From Mesostigma viride (taxonomy: Eukaryota > Streptophyta > Mesostigmatophyceae > Mesostigmatales > Mesostigmataceae), in contig RPFO01000022.1 in NCBI GenBank assembly GCA_009746045.1, positions 4,570,702 to 4,634,701 on the forward strand: 64,000 nt of DNA, written 5' to 3'. Both the position numbers and the translations under genes were made by a program. The notes under the pieces are model-generated. The model had not been told where the DNA came from. It worked only from the letters and a program-made list of their open reading frames with translations, and ran no database searches. Shown here piece after piece: positions 51,354-62,660 of this stretch (positions are counted from its first letter, which is position 1; every line of letters begins with the position of its first letter).

Positions 51354-54300
51354 CTTCTCGATCCTCCGGAATGAAGGTCGCAGCGGCAGCTTCTTGGCCA
51401 CGCTGCTCTTGAATGAGACGTTGGCAGGGATGTTGCTCAGGGATGCCGATGGCTGCTGGACACCCCTTCCACCACCTTGCACATGGGACGGGGCCCCTTC
51501 ACTCATGTCCACTGGCTCAATCCCTGGGCCTGACGCAAGTTGCTGGCCATACCCACCCCTACCAGGGTATCCCCCCTGGCTGTTCAGGGTTGCGTCCGCG
51601 ACCTGCTGCAGCGAGGGCACAACAATCCTCGGTCTCCCTGCAGGCATGTGCCCACGCCCAGCGACGAGGCTAGCACGGGCCGGCGGGGCTGCGTACGCTG
51701 GCACGGTGGCCTCACCGGACGGGAGCTGGTTCTCCTTACCCTGCTCCGCCGATAGGCCCCCCGTGCCTTGTCTTCCTCCCATCCTCAAAGCCATGCCGGC
51801 GCTGGCAATGGACCGTTGTGGTGGCTCCCTGGAGGTCGTCATCGGGTCCTGGCCCAGTGGCCTGCCAGGGGCTTGCAGCCCCTGCGGCGAGTACGCATGG
51901 TCTCCTGGCGGCGGCTCTTGCTGCACCCACGGCGGTCGCTGGGCGGTCGGGAGTGAATAGTCACAGTCCGTAGTCGGCCCGTAGTCAGCCCTTGTCTCGC
52001 GTGGGTCCGAGATGTGCAGCAATGAGGCCGCAGTCACGATAGGTCCATCGCCCTCATCAAGGCAATCAGGGCCCCGGGCCGCCGCTGCTATCTGTGCCAT
52101 GGATGGCCGTCGACTGCCCGGCCAGCCACCGGCACCCCTGCCACTGACACCAGAGCTGCCACCACCACCTCCACCACCTCCACCACCTCCACCACCTCCA
52201 CCACCTCCACCACCTCCACCACCTCCACCAGCGACGCTTCCACCCGGACCACTGGCACCAACCATGGCACCTCGGCCGCCACCGCTGCCACAAAGACTGG
52301 CACTCATACTGACCCGGGCGGCGCGGCGAGGGTCTGTGGGTGGCCCAGCCTTGGCGCTGAGCCTGTGAATGTTGGCCCGGGAGGGAGGTGGATGACCCTC
52401 CCGAGCGGCTGACGTCGTCAGGAGCTGCTCGATGCCCGCTCCATAGGATGATGACACCTGCTGCGGCTGCAGCTGCGGCTGCGGCTGCGGCTGCGGCTGT
52501 GGCTGCTGCTGCTGCTGCGGCGGCGGCGGCGGCTGCTGCTGCTGCGGCTGCGGCTGCTGCTGCGGCTGCTGCGGCGGCGGCGGCTGCTGCGGCTGCGGCT
52601 GCTGCTGACGGGATTTGTCCAAAACCAACGGCGACCGCTGCACCGTGCTAGCCTGGGCCTGCGGCTGGGATTGCCCGGGCGGCGGCAGTTGCGTGAGCGG
52701 CTGCCCTGGCTGTGGAGAGACAATAGCAGCGCGCCCGTGCCGTGGTGCTGCGGACGCCATGAGTGGCGGGGGTTCGGGTGCGGTGGAACTGGAAGCACCC
52801 ATCTGTGTAGGTGTGAACAAGCTCCCATTTGCCGCCAAATAGCGGCGTGGGTGGGCAGGACCGCCACACGGTGATGCTGCCCCGTGAGGCATCGACGGGT
52901 CAAGGTTTGGGTTGTTATCCAGCAGGCCACTCGTGGCGGCCGTGTGCACCCAGGCGTCACCCTCCATGCTGACGTGGTCATAGGGCACCCCTGCGCCTGG
53001 CAGGGTAGGTGGGTGGATCATCTCGGCGGCGGCCGGGTTGGGGACAAACCTGCGACTCGAACGAGAACACGTGGGCAGACCAGGCCGTGGGAGTGGGGAG
53101 GATCAGGCACGATGTTCGTGGGGAGGATTAGGCCATGTTCATGGGTAGCATTAGGCAATGTTCGTTAGGAGGATCAGGCATGATGTTTGTGGGGAGGATT
53201 AGGCCATGTTCATGGGTAGCATTAGGCAATGTTCGTTAGGAGGATCAGGCATGATGTTTGTGGGGAGGATTAGGCCATGTTCGTGGGTAGCATTAGGCAA
53301 TGTTCGTTAGGAGGATCAGGCATGATGTTTGTGGGAGGATTAGGCCATGTTCATGGGTAGCATTAGGCAATGTTCGTTAGGAGGATCAGGCATGATGTTT
53401 GTGGGAGGATTAGGCCATGTTCGTGGGTAGCATTAGGCAATGTTCGTTAGGAGGATCAGGCATGATGTTTGTGGGGAGGATTAGGCCATGTTCATGGGTA
53501 GCATTAGGCAATGTTCGTTAGGAGGATCAGGCATGATGTTTGTGGGGAGGATAAGCTATGTTCGTGGGGAGGATATTTTTACTACTTGCTACTACTCTGT
53601 ACTTGCCTGTCATGCCATGGCTGCAAACGATGGCAAACCCTCAGCTTAAGACGAGAATACGACTTACAGCCAAGCCAGCTTAAAACATAATGAACTAAAT
53701 CTCGGTGTCTGCTATAAGCTGGTAGTGCTAGGGAAAACCGTTCCCAGATCTGCCATCATTACCTTCGGCCTTCCAACAGTTCGACCTAAAACTCATTCCG
53801 CCAGTAACCTTGCACGCAATTGTGATGGGCCATGCCCTTGATTGTAAACCATGCCCTCTATTGTGCACCATGGCCTCGATTGTGGACCACGCCCTCGATT
53901 GTGGACCACGCCCTCGATTGGGGACCATCCCCTCAATTATGGACCACGCCCTCGATTGTGGACCATGCCCTCAATAATGGACCACGCCCTCACCGTTGGC
54001 TGCGATCCACCAGCGACGCGATGGCCGGGTGCACGCCTCGTTCGAGGGAGAGCGGGTCAAAGGCATCCGATGTGACCTGCACCTTGTCCATGCCCGTTGT
54101 CCATGCCCGTTGTCCATGCACGTTGTCCGTGCACGTTGTCCGTGCAGGTTGTCCGTGCAGGTTGTCCATGCAGGTCGCCAATGCAGGTCGTCAATGCAGG
54201 TCGTCAATGCAGGTTAACAACGAGACAAGGTAACTAGGCTAGCCAAATGTACTTAGACTAGTAACATGTGCCACAGACTAGTAGGCCATGCAAGGGTACG

Positions 54301-57300
54301 CAAAGGTGGAGGGGAAGAGAGAAAAGGGGTTAACTGGCAAGGTCAAGTCAGATGAGGCAAGGCTGTCTATCTTTCCCTTGCTTCGCCTTGCCTCGCCTCA
54401 CCTGACTCGACCCTGCCGGTTCACCCCTTCCGCGTATGGGCGGGAAGGAGAGGGGAGGAGAGGTGAGGGGAGACAGTGACAAACAACGGAGATTTAGCAT
54501 CTCTCACTCACCTTGCCAAGGCTAGCTGATATCCTCTCGATCAGCTCCTCACGAGGTTTTATGGCGCGGGGGTCCACCGTGGGCACCGGCAGCAGCTGCT
54601 CTGCCGAGGAGATGCACTGCAGGCATCCATTAGAGTCGAGGACAAGGCACCATGGAACCTTGGTTACCCGTGTGACTGCCACCACCATGGCAGTAGGCCA
54701 CTGGCACTGGGATGATTGAACAAGGAACAATTGCAACCACCATGACAACAGGCATCTGACACAGCCATGATGAAACAAGGGTCAACCTGACCGCGATAAC
54801 GGCAATCACTGTTACAGCTGGCATTATTACAGCAGGTACTGATAAACCAGGCGCTACTACAGCAGGCACTACTACAGCAGGCATGATTACAGCAGGCACT
54901 ACTACAGCTGGCATTATCACACCAGGCACTAGTACAGCTGGCATTATTACAGCAGGCACTACAGCAGGCATCATTACAGCAGGCACTACTACACCAGTCA
55001 CCTTGAACACGGTATGGTGAACACAACAAAATAACCAGGAAGGAAAGTGTAAGGATAACGAGGACCTCACCTTGCAGAGGAGAGATGCGCCATCATCAGA
55101 GGGCAGCAGCAGCAGGTGCTCCACCACCCCTGGCAGGGAGCGGGGGCGGCGCGACAGCTGGTCGCATGAACACACCAGCCCCGCATCGCGCTGGTGGAGC
55201 GCCAGCACCATTGCGGAGAATACTGCGTGCGGGCGGCAGCAATATAATATGGTATTACGGAATTGCGGTATTCTAATGGTTATGCAGTATAAGACGATTG
55301 TAAGGGGTATCCCCACTACAGTATATTTTTGTATTATTGTGGGTAGGGAGCTAGAACTGGGCAACACGACCCTGAATGAGAACGGGTTGGTCTCGCAAAG
55401 CCCAGAGGCAAGGAGCGCCAGCACCAGCGAGCAGGCGTGTGGTTGAGCGACCATGGCAGCAGTATACGGTGGCAGGACAACCGAGCCAGCTCCAGTGCGG
55501 CTTTAGTCAATCTTGCAATCTAAATCAAATCTCATGATCACGTTGGAAATAACACCGCAACATTATCATTGCTAAGCCGTAGTGCGTTCAAGTATGTGGT
55601 TGAGCGGCCGCCTTAAAAATACACTGGAATAGTCATAGTCCAAGAGTGAATATGAGGGGGCCAGAAGATAGGCCAATGAGTGAGAGCGACCATGGAAAGA
55701 GTAGCAAGCGAGCCAGCACCAGCACGGGGAAGTTTGTGCGGGGAGCAGCAATTCAATAGTGGAGTGTAATAATGTTCAAAGGTGGGGTGTTGTTGTGTGT
55801 AAGGAGGTTGGTGAGGCTGGCTGTGCCCACTGGCAGTGAGTGCGTGAGAATTGGCGGTGGCAGGATGTCGAGCTTGTGGGGAGGGCTGCGGGCGGGCGGG
55901 CAGTAGCAGGAAAGCAGAAGCAGATGGGAGGTAAGGAGGGGAGGAGGCAATTGGGAGGTATTTGGGTGAGGAGGGGAAGAGGCATTTTGGTGAGGAGGGG
56001 ACGAGGCATTTGGGAGACCTTGAAGAGGGGATTGCGTACGGAGGTGAGGCAAAAGTGGGTAAGCAGGCGGATGACTGTGGCAGCGCCTGCATCAAGTAAC
56101 TGATTATTGATAGCACCAGCAATGCAGATCAAGACAGCGTGTATGGCTGCATTGCGGCAGCAGCATAAGAACGAGATTTACCATGAAGACTGGCCGGAAA
56201 TGACCGCACTGACAATCAAACATGTGTCAACGAGGAAACAACTGTGTGGGGGTGCTGCAGGTGAAAGGAAGTCGGTAGGCGGGTACACCACGGGCATCCC
56301 CTGACGTGAACCAAACCACCCGTTTGTTGCTGGCGGCCACCGCTTCGCAAAGGCTCTATCCCTTGCAAGGGGGTAGGGATGCTCCTTAGTCCTAGGATGA
56401 TAGCCCACCTACCTTCATCAGGGTCAAGCTCCTGCGATGTGGTGGGGTCGCCACCCACATCCTGGCTGTTTTCTTCCTCGAAGTCCACGTTGGGTGACGG
56501 GAGGAGGAAGTAAGGAAGCCCGTAGACGCTACCTGCGCTCGCCATGCAGGTACCATGTCCACGAAAGACATTGTGCCATAAAGAGATGTGACGGGGCAGC
56601 AGCCACGGGATTGCGGGTATTTGGGGGGGGGGGCATCCGGAGGACCGGAGGGTTGTCAATGGTGGAGTTGCGAGGGGAGAAGTAAGAATCAACCATGCCT
56701 TGGTGTCAGCATTCTCCATTAAACGTTTTCCATAGAGAATCTCATAATGCTGTGGGGCCTGGTAATGGAGGCACGGAGGCATATCACTGATCCAACCCCA
56801 TCCGGTTTTACGGGATTCATCACGTTTACCTCCAAATCGTACCGTGCAATCCTGACAAGATACCATTATCAACAAAGCAAGACCTGCCCAGGCACGAGGA
56901 CAAAGCCTGCCCAGGCACGATTCAAGAAACAATACAGGCTTGTTCTGTAGCCTTGTCCATCCAAGAGTTACCAGTCGTCAGCCTATACAAGAGTGTTTCA
57001 CCTACTTCACCCTTAAAAGACTGCCAGCAAGGAGCCCAACGCCTCCTGGACGACCTGCCAGCTTCTTCTAAGGCGCGGGATGTCAACTGCCATCACATCC
57101 CAGCAGGGATAGCGGTAGGGTGGCCGACAGCATTCCACGACAAACAAGACCCCCGCCCCTGCGGGTAAGAAAACCTATCACGTCTCAGTCTCTGCGACCT
57201 TGCACGGAATCTACTCTTGACCTATTCAAGCTGAACCTTTTTCCCGAAATTCTATACAACTCACCAGTCTTGTGCCAACTCTCCCATGTCTCCCTCTCAT

Positions 57301-59075
57301 CACCTCTTGAGGTGTCCACAAACTCACCCTCACTGAGCTTGCCCCAAATCTCCCATGACCCAGTCTTAGCTCAACGTTCTCATCGAAAATCTACACCACT
57401 CACTCTCACTGATCTTGCTCAGCGGCACGCAGCACACGACGTGCAGCACCGTCGGCGGGCCCCCCTCGCCACCCAAGTCCTCCCCCCCCCAAGCCCCCTG
57501 CGCCCCCTGCGCCCCCTGCGCCCCCAACCCCTCCCACGCAGCATCCTCTGCCGGCAGCAGCAGGCCTTGCCCCGCAGACAGCCCCACGCGCAGCGCATCA
57601 AGTGACCCCGCCGCCAGGGACCCTGAGGTCGCCGGGCCAGGGCCGAGAAGGGCCCATCCCGTGATTGGGCACCGCAGGGGGGCGGACACCTGGGGGTTTC
57701 CCTTGTGGTTGGTCCCACCAGGGGCAGTGGTGGTGGTGTAGGGATGGCCGTGGCAGGGGCAGACCTGTCACGAGGTGGGGGGGGGGCGGGGAGAGGGATG
57801 GCGGTGAAAGCAGAGCCAGTGAATGGGGAAGGAAGAGTGGGTGTTTGGAAGGGGGAGGGGGGGGGCGGACAGCCCATACAGGGATGAAAGTCATGCTAGT
57901 GGCTATGCGGGCGATTGTTACTTGCTCGTAATAAAAGTAATGTAATAAGCTATACAACAAGAAGAGCATGTTTGAAATTCCATTATGCTGCAGTTACAAC
58001 CAAATTTCTTGCAGCATTCTAAATATCTTTTCAACGTAGACCGTCAAGGTTGGCAGAACAAGCTGAAGTGACGAACGAAACAGGCAAACAGTTGTGCCTT
58101 GATTGATTCACAAAATCGACAAAAATTACAGTCACTGCTTGGCTGTTGTTTTTCCTGGCAAATTCAACCAGTCCACCTGGTATCACCAATTGGTATCGGG
58201 GGAGGGGCCCTGCCCAGCAAAACCGTCTTATGCGTGCTGCCCAGCAAAACCTTCTATTGGGCAGTGACCAGTAAGACGTTCTATTGTGCACTGACCAGCA
58301 AAGCCTACTATAGGGCGGTGACCAGCAAAACCTTTTATTGGGGAGGGACGCTGACCTGGCAGCGTGACACCACGTCGGCGTTGGAGACCAGATCCAGGAG
58401 CGCGGGCCGAAGGAGGGCGCCCAGCACTTTGATGGTTCCGAAAATAGCGTGGGGAAACGAGATGGAAACTTTGTTTCCCAGCGCAGGCGGCAAGAGCCAG
58501 CCCTTGACGATGTGCTGTAAAGCGATGAGATCCAACGGCGAACGACTCACGGTCACGTTGTCACATGTCCTGATCCTGTCCATGAACTCCATGGTCTGGA
58601 CGCCCTCAAGGAAGATCACCTCGACCGACAAGCAGTTCTGCGCCGCGTTCTCCAAGGCTTCCGTGCTCAGCCAGCCCAGCGGTGTGGCCGCAAACACAGT
58701 GACGATTCGCGTCGTGTTGAAAGGAACATCAGTCCAATCTTCTTCAAAAAGCGTCGCCACGCTGCATACCTCGGGTCCTGGTGAATCGAGATTCGAGATC
58801 GCCTCGTACCATCCTTTCAAGCCGCCACCAAGGCCCATGCCTGCTTTTTTGTTCATCATGACGGCGTCGTCACCGCCGCTCCGAACTATGACGGCCAGGC
58901 CTAGCATACCTAGGTCGAGCGCGCTTGTCAAACCATGCGAACAGGGCGCAGATAGCGCGATGAGATTGCTGAATTCTCGCAATGCCGCCTCAAAAGTCGC
59001 TAGCTGGCTGGCCAGTGATGCATCCTCCCTGTCAATCAAGTCTAGAAGAATAAAACGAGCAACTTTGTTTTCCAT
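51333..59075 (-). CDS. Large conserved-looking protein of unknown function, seven exons
   Basis: Exons (minus): 59075-58356, 57689-57404, 56532-56413, 55222-55071, 54616-54512, 54076-53994, 53049-51333. GT-AG junctions and phases agree; 1060 residues. Exon 1 opens MENKVARFILLDLIDREDAS and has alternating hydrophobic strands and helices (MLGLAVIVRSGG; TRIVTVFAATPLGWLS; VEVIFLEG), resembling a nucleotide-binding or von Willebrand-A-like fold. Exon 2 has LRCPITGWAL and exon 4 MVLALHQRDAGLVCS and LLLLPSDDGASLLCK. From memory, unverified, these recall an uncharacterised land-plant protein with CPVTG and LQPSDNG motifs. Exon 7 (572 codons) is disordered: Gln/Pro-rich near 52440-52620 and poly-Gly near 52155-52230. 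Exon 2 has two donors 6 bp apart. An upstream ATG at 59132 is possible; I chose MENKV. Confidence 0.8.
53050..53993 (-). repeat. Intron 6: 71-bp and 19-bp minisatellites
   Basis: About seven units of 70-71 bp (ggaggatcaggcatgatgtt ... gcaatgttcgtta) at 53097-53575. A 19-bp unit (ggaccacgccctcgattgt) is repeated about nine times at 53822-53992, ending at the donor of exon 6, whose sequence CGGTGAGGGCGTGGTCC is itself the last unit. Confidence 0.85.
54077..54511 (-). repeat. Intron 5: 15-bp minisatellite at the acceptor
   Basis: Units such as ttgtccatgcccg / ttgtccgtgcaggtt / cgtcaatgcaggt, about nine to ten copies at 54084-54215, directly abutting the acceptor of exon 6. On the gene strand many units contain CCTGCA, close to the true GGTGCAG acceptor. 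Confidence 0.8.
54617..55070 (-). repeat. Intron 4: CAGCAGGCA-type minisatellite
   Basis: Units of 15-18 bp (attacagcaggcactactac) at about 54805-55000, and a duplicated accaccatggcagtaggcc / accaccatgacaacaggca segment at 54680-54755. On the gene strand the units read TGCCTGCTGTA, similar to the exon 5 acceptor TGCCTGCAGTG. Confidence 0.75.
55223..56412 (-). repeat. Intron 3 with acceptor-side copies of exon 4
   Basis: Copies of the start of exon 4 (VFSAMVLALHQRD) lie at about 55405-55440 (SLVLALLASG) and 55700-55740. The rest includes a G-rich gaggaggggaagaggcattt repeat at 55960-56020. No additional exon is needed. Confidence 0.6.
56533..57403 (-). repeat. Intron 2 with copies of the exon 2 donor
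   Basis: The true boundary on the gene strand is GCAAGATCAGTGAGAGTGAG. Copies lie at about 57319-57345 (GCAAGCTCAGTGAGGGTGAG) and 57257-57277 (GCACAAGACTGGTGAGTTG). Confidence 0.65.
57690..58355 (-). repeat. Intron 1 with about 32-bp donor-derived repeat
   Basis: Plus-strand units of the form gtgaccagcaaaaccttcta ttggg recur four to five times at about 58205-58350, abutting the exon 1 donor. The 3' part near 57770-57870 is G-rich on the plus strand. Confidence 0.7.
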
Positions 59076-60452
59076 GGCGCTAGGGAAGCAACAAGGAAAA
59101 TGATAATAACTGCTCAGTCCGTCGCAAGGCATGTACAGATGTTGCTCCTTTTATACGTCCCAGAGTCAAGCATTGTTTACCAGAAATGGCGGGCAGAGTC
59201 GTAAACAAACAGGGTTTACACTCTGTAGGCGAAGACACGAAAATGACAAATATAAACTTTCTTAAATCACATAAGTTGAGGCAACCTGCGCTAAGTAACA
59301 TGTTATGATGGCCATGACCATAAACAACACGCTCGGCTGCGCTCAGAGATTTCTACCTCGCGCGGGCCCAGGCAATTTGGACATGAACTACGCAGCCGTT
59401 GGCCGAGTGCATGATCACAGTTTTCGCAGCCATTTACCTAGATGCCGCGTCGGTGTTCCCGCTAGAATAGACGATTACCTACTGTAGCTAATCTCAACCT
59501 GGACTCGGGAAGCACTGCTAGAGCCACAAAAGCACCAGGAATGTAATGGCCATGGTTAGTAGCTGTCGGCTATCCCCTGCCCCGCGAAAAATCCTTTTTG
59601 CGTGGTTGTTTGTGGAGTTGGCGCGCAAACCCGAGCTGGGGCGGCATGCCACAGCAATCGAAATATCGGAAGATCTACCACGTGGCATTCTGCTACCAGT
59701 TTATGTCGACTCAGAAGTGGCGAATCGAGTGGCCGGTCATTCCACCATTCCGAGTTCGCAGACGTGCTCGGTGCTACAGAGCCACCCCTTGGCCACGCTG
59801 TCTTGTGTCTTTTGACTTTTGACCCGACGTGAGTGACCTACTACTGATTAGTCATTATTAGTCATTACATGAAGTGACGCTGCTCATCGAAAAAATGGAT
59901 CGTTAGCTCACGGTAGACTTTCTTTCGTTGCGGTCGGAACAATGGACGTTTATTGTGCACGGCACGGTGTGGTGTAACGTGCACGCCAACTTTTGGCACT
60001 CAATACAGCTTCAACACTCGAACGCAGCATCAACACAACAATGAAGACGCATGCGTCGCCGTCAACGGAAGAGGCCAGCGCAACTGAGAAAAAACACCAC
60101 GCAGATACTTGAAAGTGTTGGATTTTTTGTGCATTTGCCTAGCAGATTAAGATTGCATCTCGTAATTTAAGGCTGCGTGCAAAATAAAGATTCCAAGCAG
60201 AAATAACCACGCGTCTGTTTCCATTTCCAATATACGAATTCAACCGTTGAAGGCTGTCACCTAAGTCAATATCTACTGGCCTGCAGGAATGCGGCTTTCT
60301 TATTGTGCCTACCAGCCTGCAAACCTCATCTGAAGCAACCTTTCTGTCAATTCCGCTCGCTGGACGTCCGCCTATGTGCCCCCTGGGAACGGGGTGTCGT
60401 TTGGCAGCTTTGAGGCAGCCACTGGTGGTTTTCGGCTGAGACTCATCGAATC
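59076..60452. promoter_or_regulatory. 1.4 kb divergent intergenic region
   Basis: Separates two genes transcribed away from each other (the 1060-residue protein, minus; NTAQ1, plus), so it should contain both promoters and 5' UTRs. It has no large satellite or retroelement piece that I can recognise, unlike most other intergenic DNA here. I do not assign specific elements. Confidence 0.5.
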
Positions 60453-61352
60453 ATGAACGGAGAGGCTTTCACGTACACCAAATGTTATTGCGAAGAGAAT
60501 GTGTATCTGCTCTGCCAGAGCCTCGCCCAGCGCGGGTTGGCGGACGCCGCGATGCGCGACCTGTACGTCGTGTTCATCAGTAACCTGAACCGTACGGTCG
60601 CAGTCCACCGGCAGCGTTCAGGCCACGGCGACCACGGGCGCGTGATTTGGGACTACCACGTGATCTGCCTTCGAATCCCACTGGAACACGCTCCCCAGAA
60701 CATGGCCTCTCTCGACCGTCCCGGGTGCGCTGCACTCGTGTGGGACCTGGACACGACGCTGCCCCTCCCTGTCGACGCCCTGGAGTACCTGGGCAAGTGC
60801 TTCCTGGCCCCTGCGTTCGAGCGGCCAGCATACCGCCCCTTGTTCCGCATCGTCCCCGCCCCTCTCTTCCGAAAGGTGTTCTCCTCGGACCGCTCGCACA
60901 TGATCCGTGCCGATGGCTCCTGGTCCTCCCCGCCTCCTTCCTACCCTTGCATCCAGGCACCCGGCTCGACCTTCCCCGCGCACAACCTCGATGGTTTCAT
61001 CGACATGCATGCTGTGCCAGGTGGCACCACGTTAGAGGACCTGCTGGCGGGGGACAAGGACAAGAGCGATAGCACAGCTTTGAGAGCCGATGAGAGCCCA
61101 GAGCCGCGCGGCATCATGTCAGGGCACCTGCTGGAGGTGGACGACAGTAGTGGCACTAAGGATTTGGGCGACTTTGGTGATGGCCCATTGACTGGCATGG
61201 ACAGGGACCGTGGGATGCTTGGTCAACCTGAGGGCATGCCTGGCAACGGGCGTGAGTCGTATGGGGTGGTGGTAGATATCGGCCAGCTGACCGAGTTTCT
61301 GGTGGCAAGTGTCAGGCAGTACAAGGTGTCTGCACAGCTGGCCCTTGTGTAG
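60453..61352 (+). CDS. NTAQ1: Protein N-terminal glutamine amidohydrolase
   Basis: Removes the side-chain amide of an N-terminal Gln to give Glu, feeding proteins into the Arg/N-degron pathway in cytosol and nucleus. The 299-residue intronless frame carries the family hallmarks: YTKCYCEENVYLLC near the start (catalytic Cys13 by alignment), VIWDYHV (His69, the WDYHV motif) and LVWDLDTTLPLPV (Asp98), completing the Cys-His-Asp triad. Also present are FASDRSHM-equivalent FSSDRSHM, PPPSYPCI and NLDGFIDM. Known animal and plant enzymes are just over 200 residues. Here an acidic, Gly/Asp/Ser-rich insertion of about 65 residues (roughly 197-262) separates FIDMH from the terminal VVVDIGQLTEFL block. 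The start is the first ATG, 12 codons before the catalytic Cys. It lies divergently from the 1060-residue gene. Confidence 0.95.
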   Translation: MNGEAFTYTKCYCEENVYLLCQSLAQRGLADAAMRDLYVVFISNLNRTVAVHRQRSGHGDHGRVIWDYHVICLRIPLEHAPQNMASLDRPGCAALVWDLDTTLPLPVDALEYLGKCFLAPAFERPAYRPLFRIVPAPLFRKVFSSDRSHMIRADGSWSSPPPSYPCIQAPGSTFPAHNLDGFIDMHAVPGGTTLEDLLAGDKDKSDSTALRADESPEPRGIMSGHLLEVDDSSGTKDLGDFGDGPLTGMDRDRGMLGQPEGMPGNGRESYGVVVDIGQLTEFLVASVRQYKVSAQLALV

Positions 61353-61692
61353 TTCCATCACAGACAGCATGAAAACAAGTTGAAGGCAGAACGGATTGAA
61401 ACAGGTGATTTCTTATTAAGAACTGAAGCTTTCTTATTGGACCAAGGCTTATATTCCGTTAAATTTCCCTCGACTTACAAGTTGTGTGAGATCCCGTTTG
61501 GACCTGATATATGGTGTGAATGGCGCACTTGCAGCGTGTGTGGTGCGCACGTGTTTTGCATCGAGGGGCGTTGATCAGACCTAGCTCTCCCGACAAAACT
61601 ATGGGCTAGCTAGGTGCACTACATCGTGTCACAGGTTGTCTTGCATGCACCCTAGTTGTGTTTGTCTCGCTTGCCGGCCTGCATGCCCATAA
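61353..61692 (+). other. NTAQ1 3' flank
   Basis: Probable 3' UTR and spacer; no repeat recognised before the LINE tail at 61693. Confidence 0.4.
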
Positions 61693-61960
61693 ATTAAATT
61701 ATAACATGAATCCGTTGGGAGATCAACAGAGCTACGTATTCCATGTACTGATGGGGGTGCGTGGGAGTTGAGCCGCGAAAACTAGCTACTCTAACGTACT
61801 CTAATCTGATCTACAATATCCTAATTACTACTCTACTCAGTAAAGCGCCCCTTCCTCCTGGGTCTGCTCGTGGGCCTGGACAATGGTCTGCTATCTCCGC
61901 TTGTCCTGCGCATGGCAGTCCAAGTTATAGAGAGATGGAGGAAATACTGTGTTCAAACTG
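61693..61960 (-). pseudogene. LINE 3' end copy (family 2)
   Basis: Inverse of the family 2 end: tail aaattaaattataac, hairpin tccgttgggaga, then the terminal coding part (GCATGGCAGTCCAAG as inverse of the LWTAMQ region). 5'-truncated. Confidence 0.65.
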
Positions 61961-61977
61961 AGCTGGGACCGTAAGGC

Positions 61978-62575
61978 TCACACACCCTGATCAAGCAAGC
62001 TGTTTCCGGCCCCACCGTCTAGGTCATCTAGTCGCTCTACACGTAAGCCAGCCATAATTTCAATGCACAAAGCTACACGTACATTTCCATCTCCATTCAT
62101 ATTCATCATCCTGAACGACTCGAACACGCGGACAAGATAACGGCAGGCTTGAGCTACCATGGTCCGGATTCTCCCGATTTCTGGCCTGCGCTGGTTGTCT
62201 CCTTGACAAGGCTGGCCAGGCCGGTCTGTGTAGTTGATTGCTGGTCTACCATGACCCTCCTGGGATCGATGTCCTTAGGGCCAGGCCATGTCAGGATATC
62301 AAGGAGACAACCAGCTCAGGCCAGAAATCGGAGAGTCCGGACCATGGTAGCTCGAACCTGCCGTTATCTTGTCCGCGTGTTCGCCGAGTCAGGATATCAA
62401 GGAGACAACCAGCGCAGGCCAGAAATCGGGAGAATCCGGACCATGGTAGCTCGAGCCTGCCGTTATCTTGTCCGCGTGTTCGAGTCGTTCAGGATGATGA
62501 AGATGAATGGTGATGGAAATGTGTATCCTTGTGCATTGAAATTATGGCTGGCTTACGTGTAGAGTCAGGATATGC
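61978..62575. mobile_element. Three clustered TCTCCTTGAT retroposon copies
   Basis: 61978-62204 (plus) ends GCGCTGGTTGTCTCCTTGAC. 62296-62365 and 62396-62565 (minus) are two further copies in the opposite orientation, both beginning ATATCAAGGAGACAACCAGC on the plus strand. Between them, 62210-62293 is a diverged piece of LINE family 2. An inverted pair at this spacing could form a cruciform. Confidence 0.65.
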
Positions 62576-62660
62576 CCGCGCATGCATGCATGCATGCATG
62601 CGGCCATAAGAATTAGGTAAAACATATGAAGCTTGACACAACTATGATGTGAGACAACTA

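Noticed and set aside
52012-52651. Plus-strand frames with poly-Pro and poly-Ala
   Set aside because: Antisense of the poly-Gly and Gln/Pro coding runs in the last exon of the 1060-residue gene.
53097-53575. Regular 71-bp repeats that could suggest a CRISPR array
   Set aside because: Units are contiguous without unique spacers and lie in a spliceosomal intron of a eukaryotic gene: a minisatellite.
60577-61010. Minus-strand frames opposite NTAQ1
   Set aside because: GC-rich antisense shadows of a clearly conserved gene.
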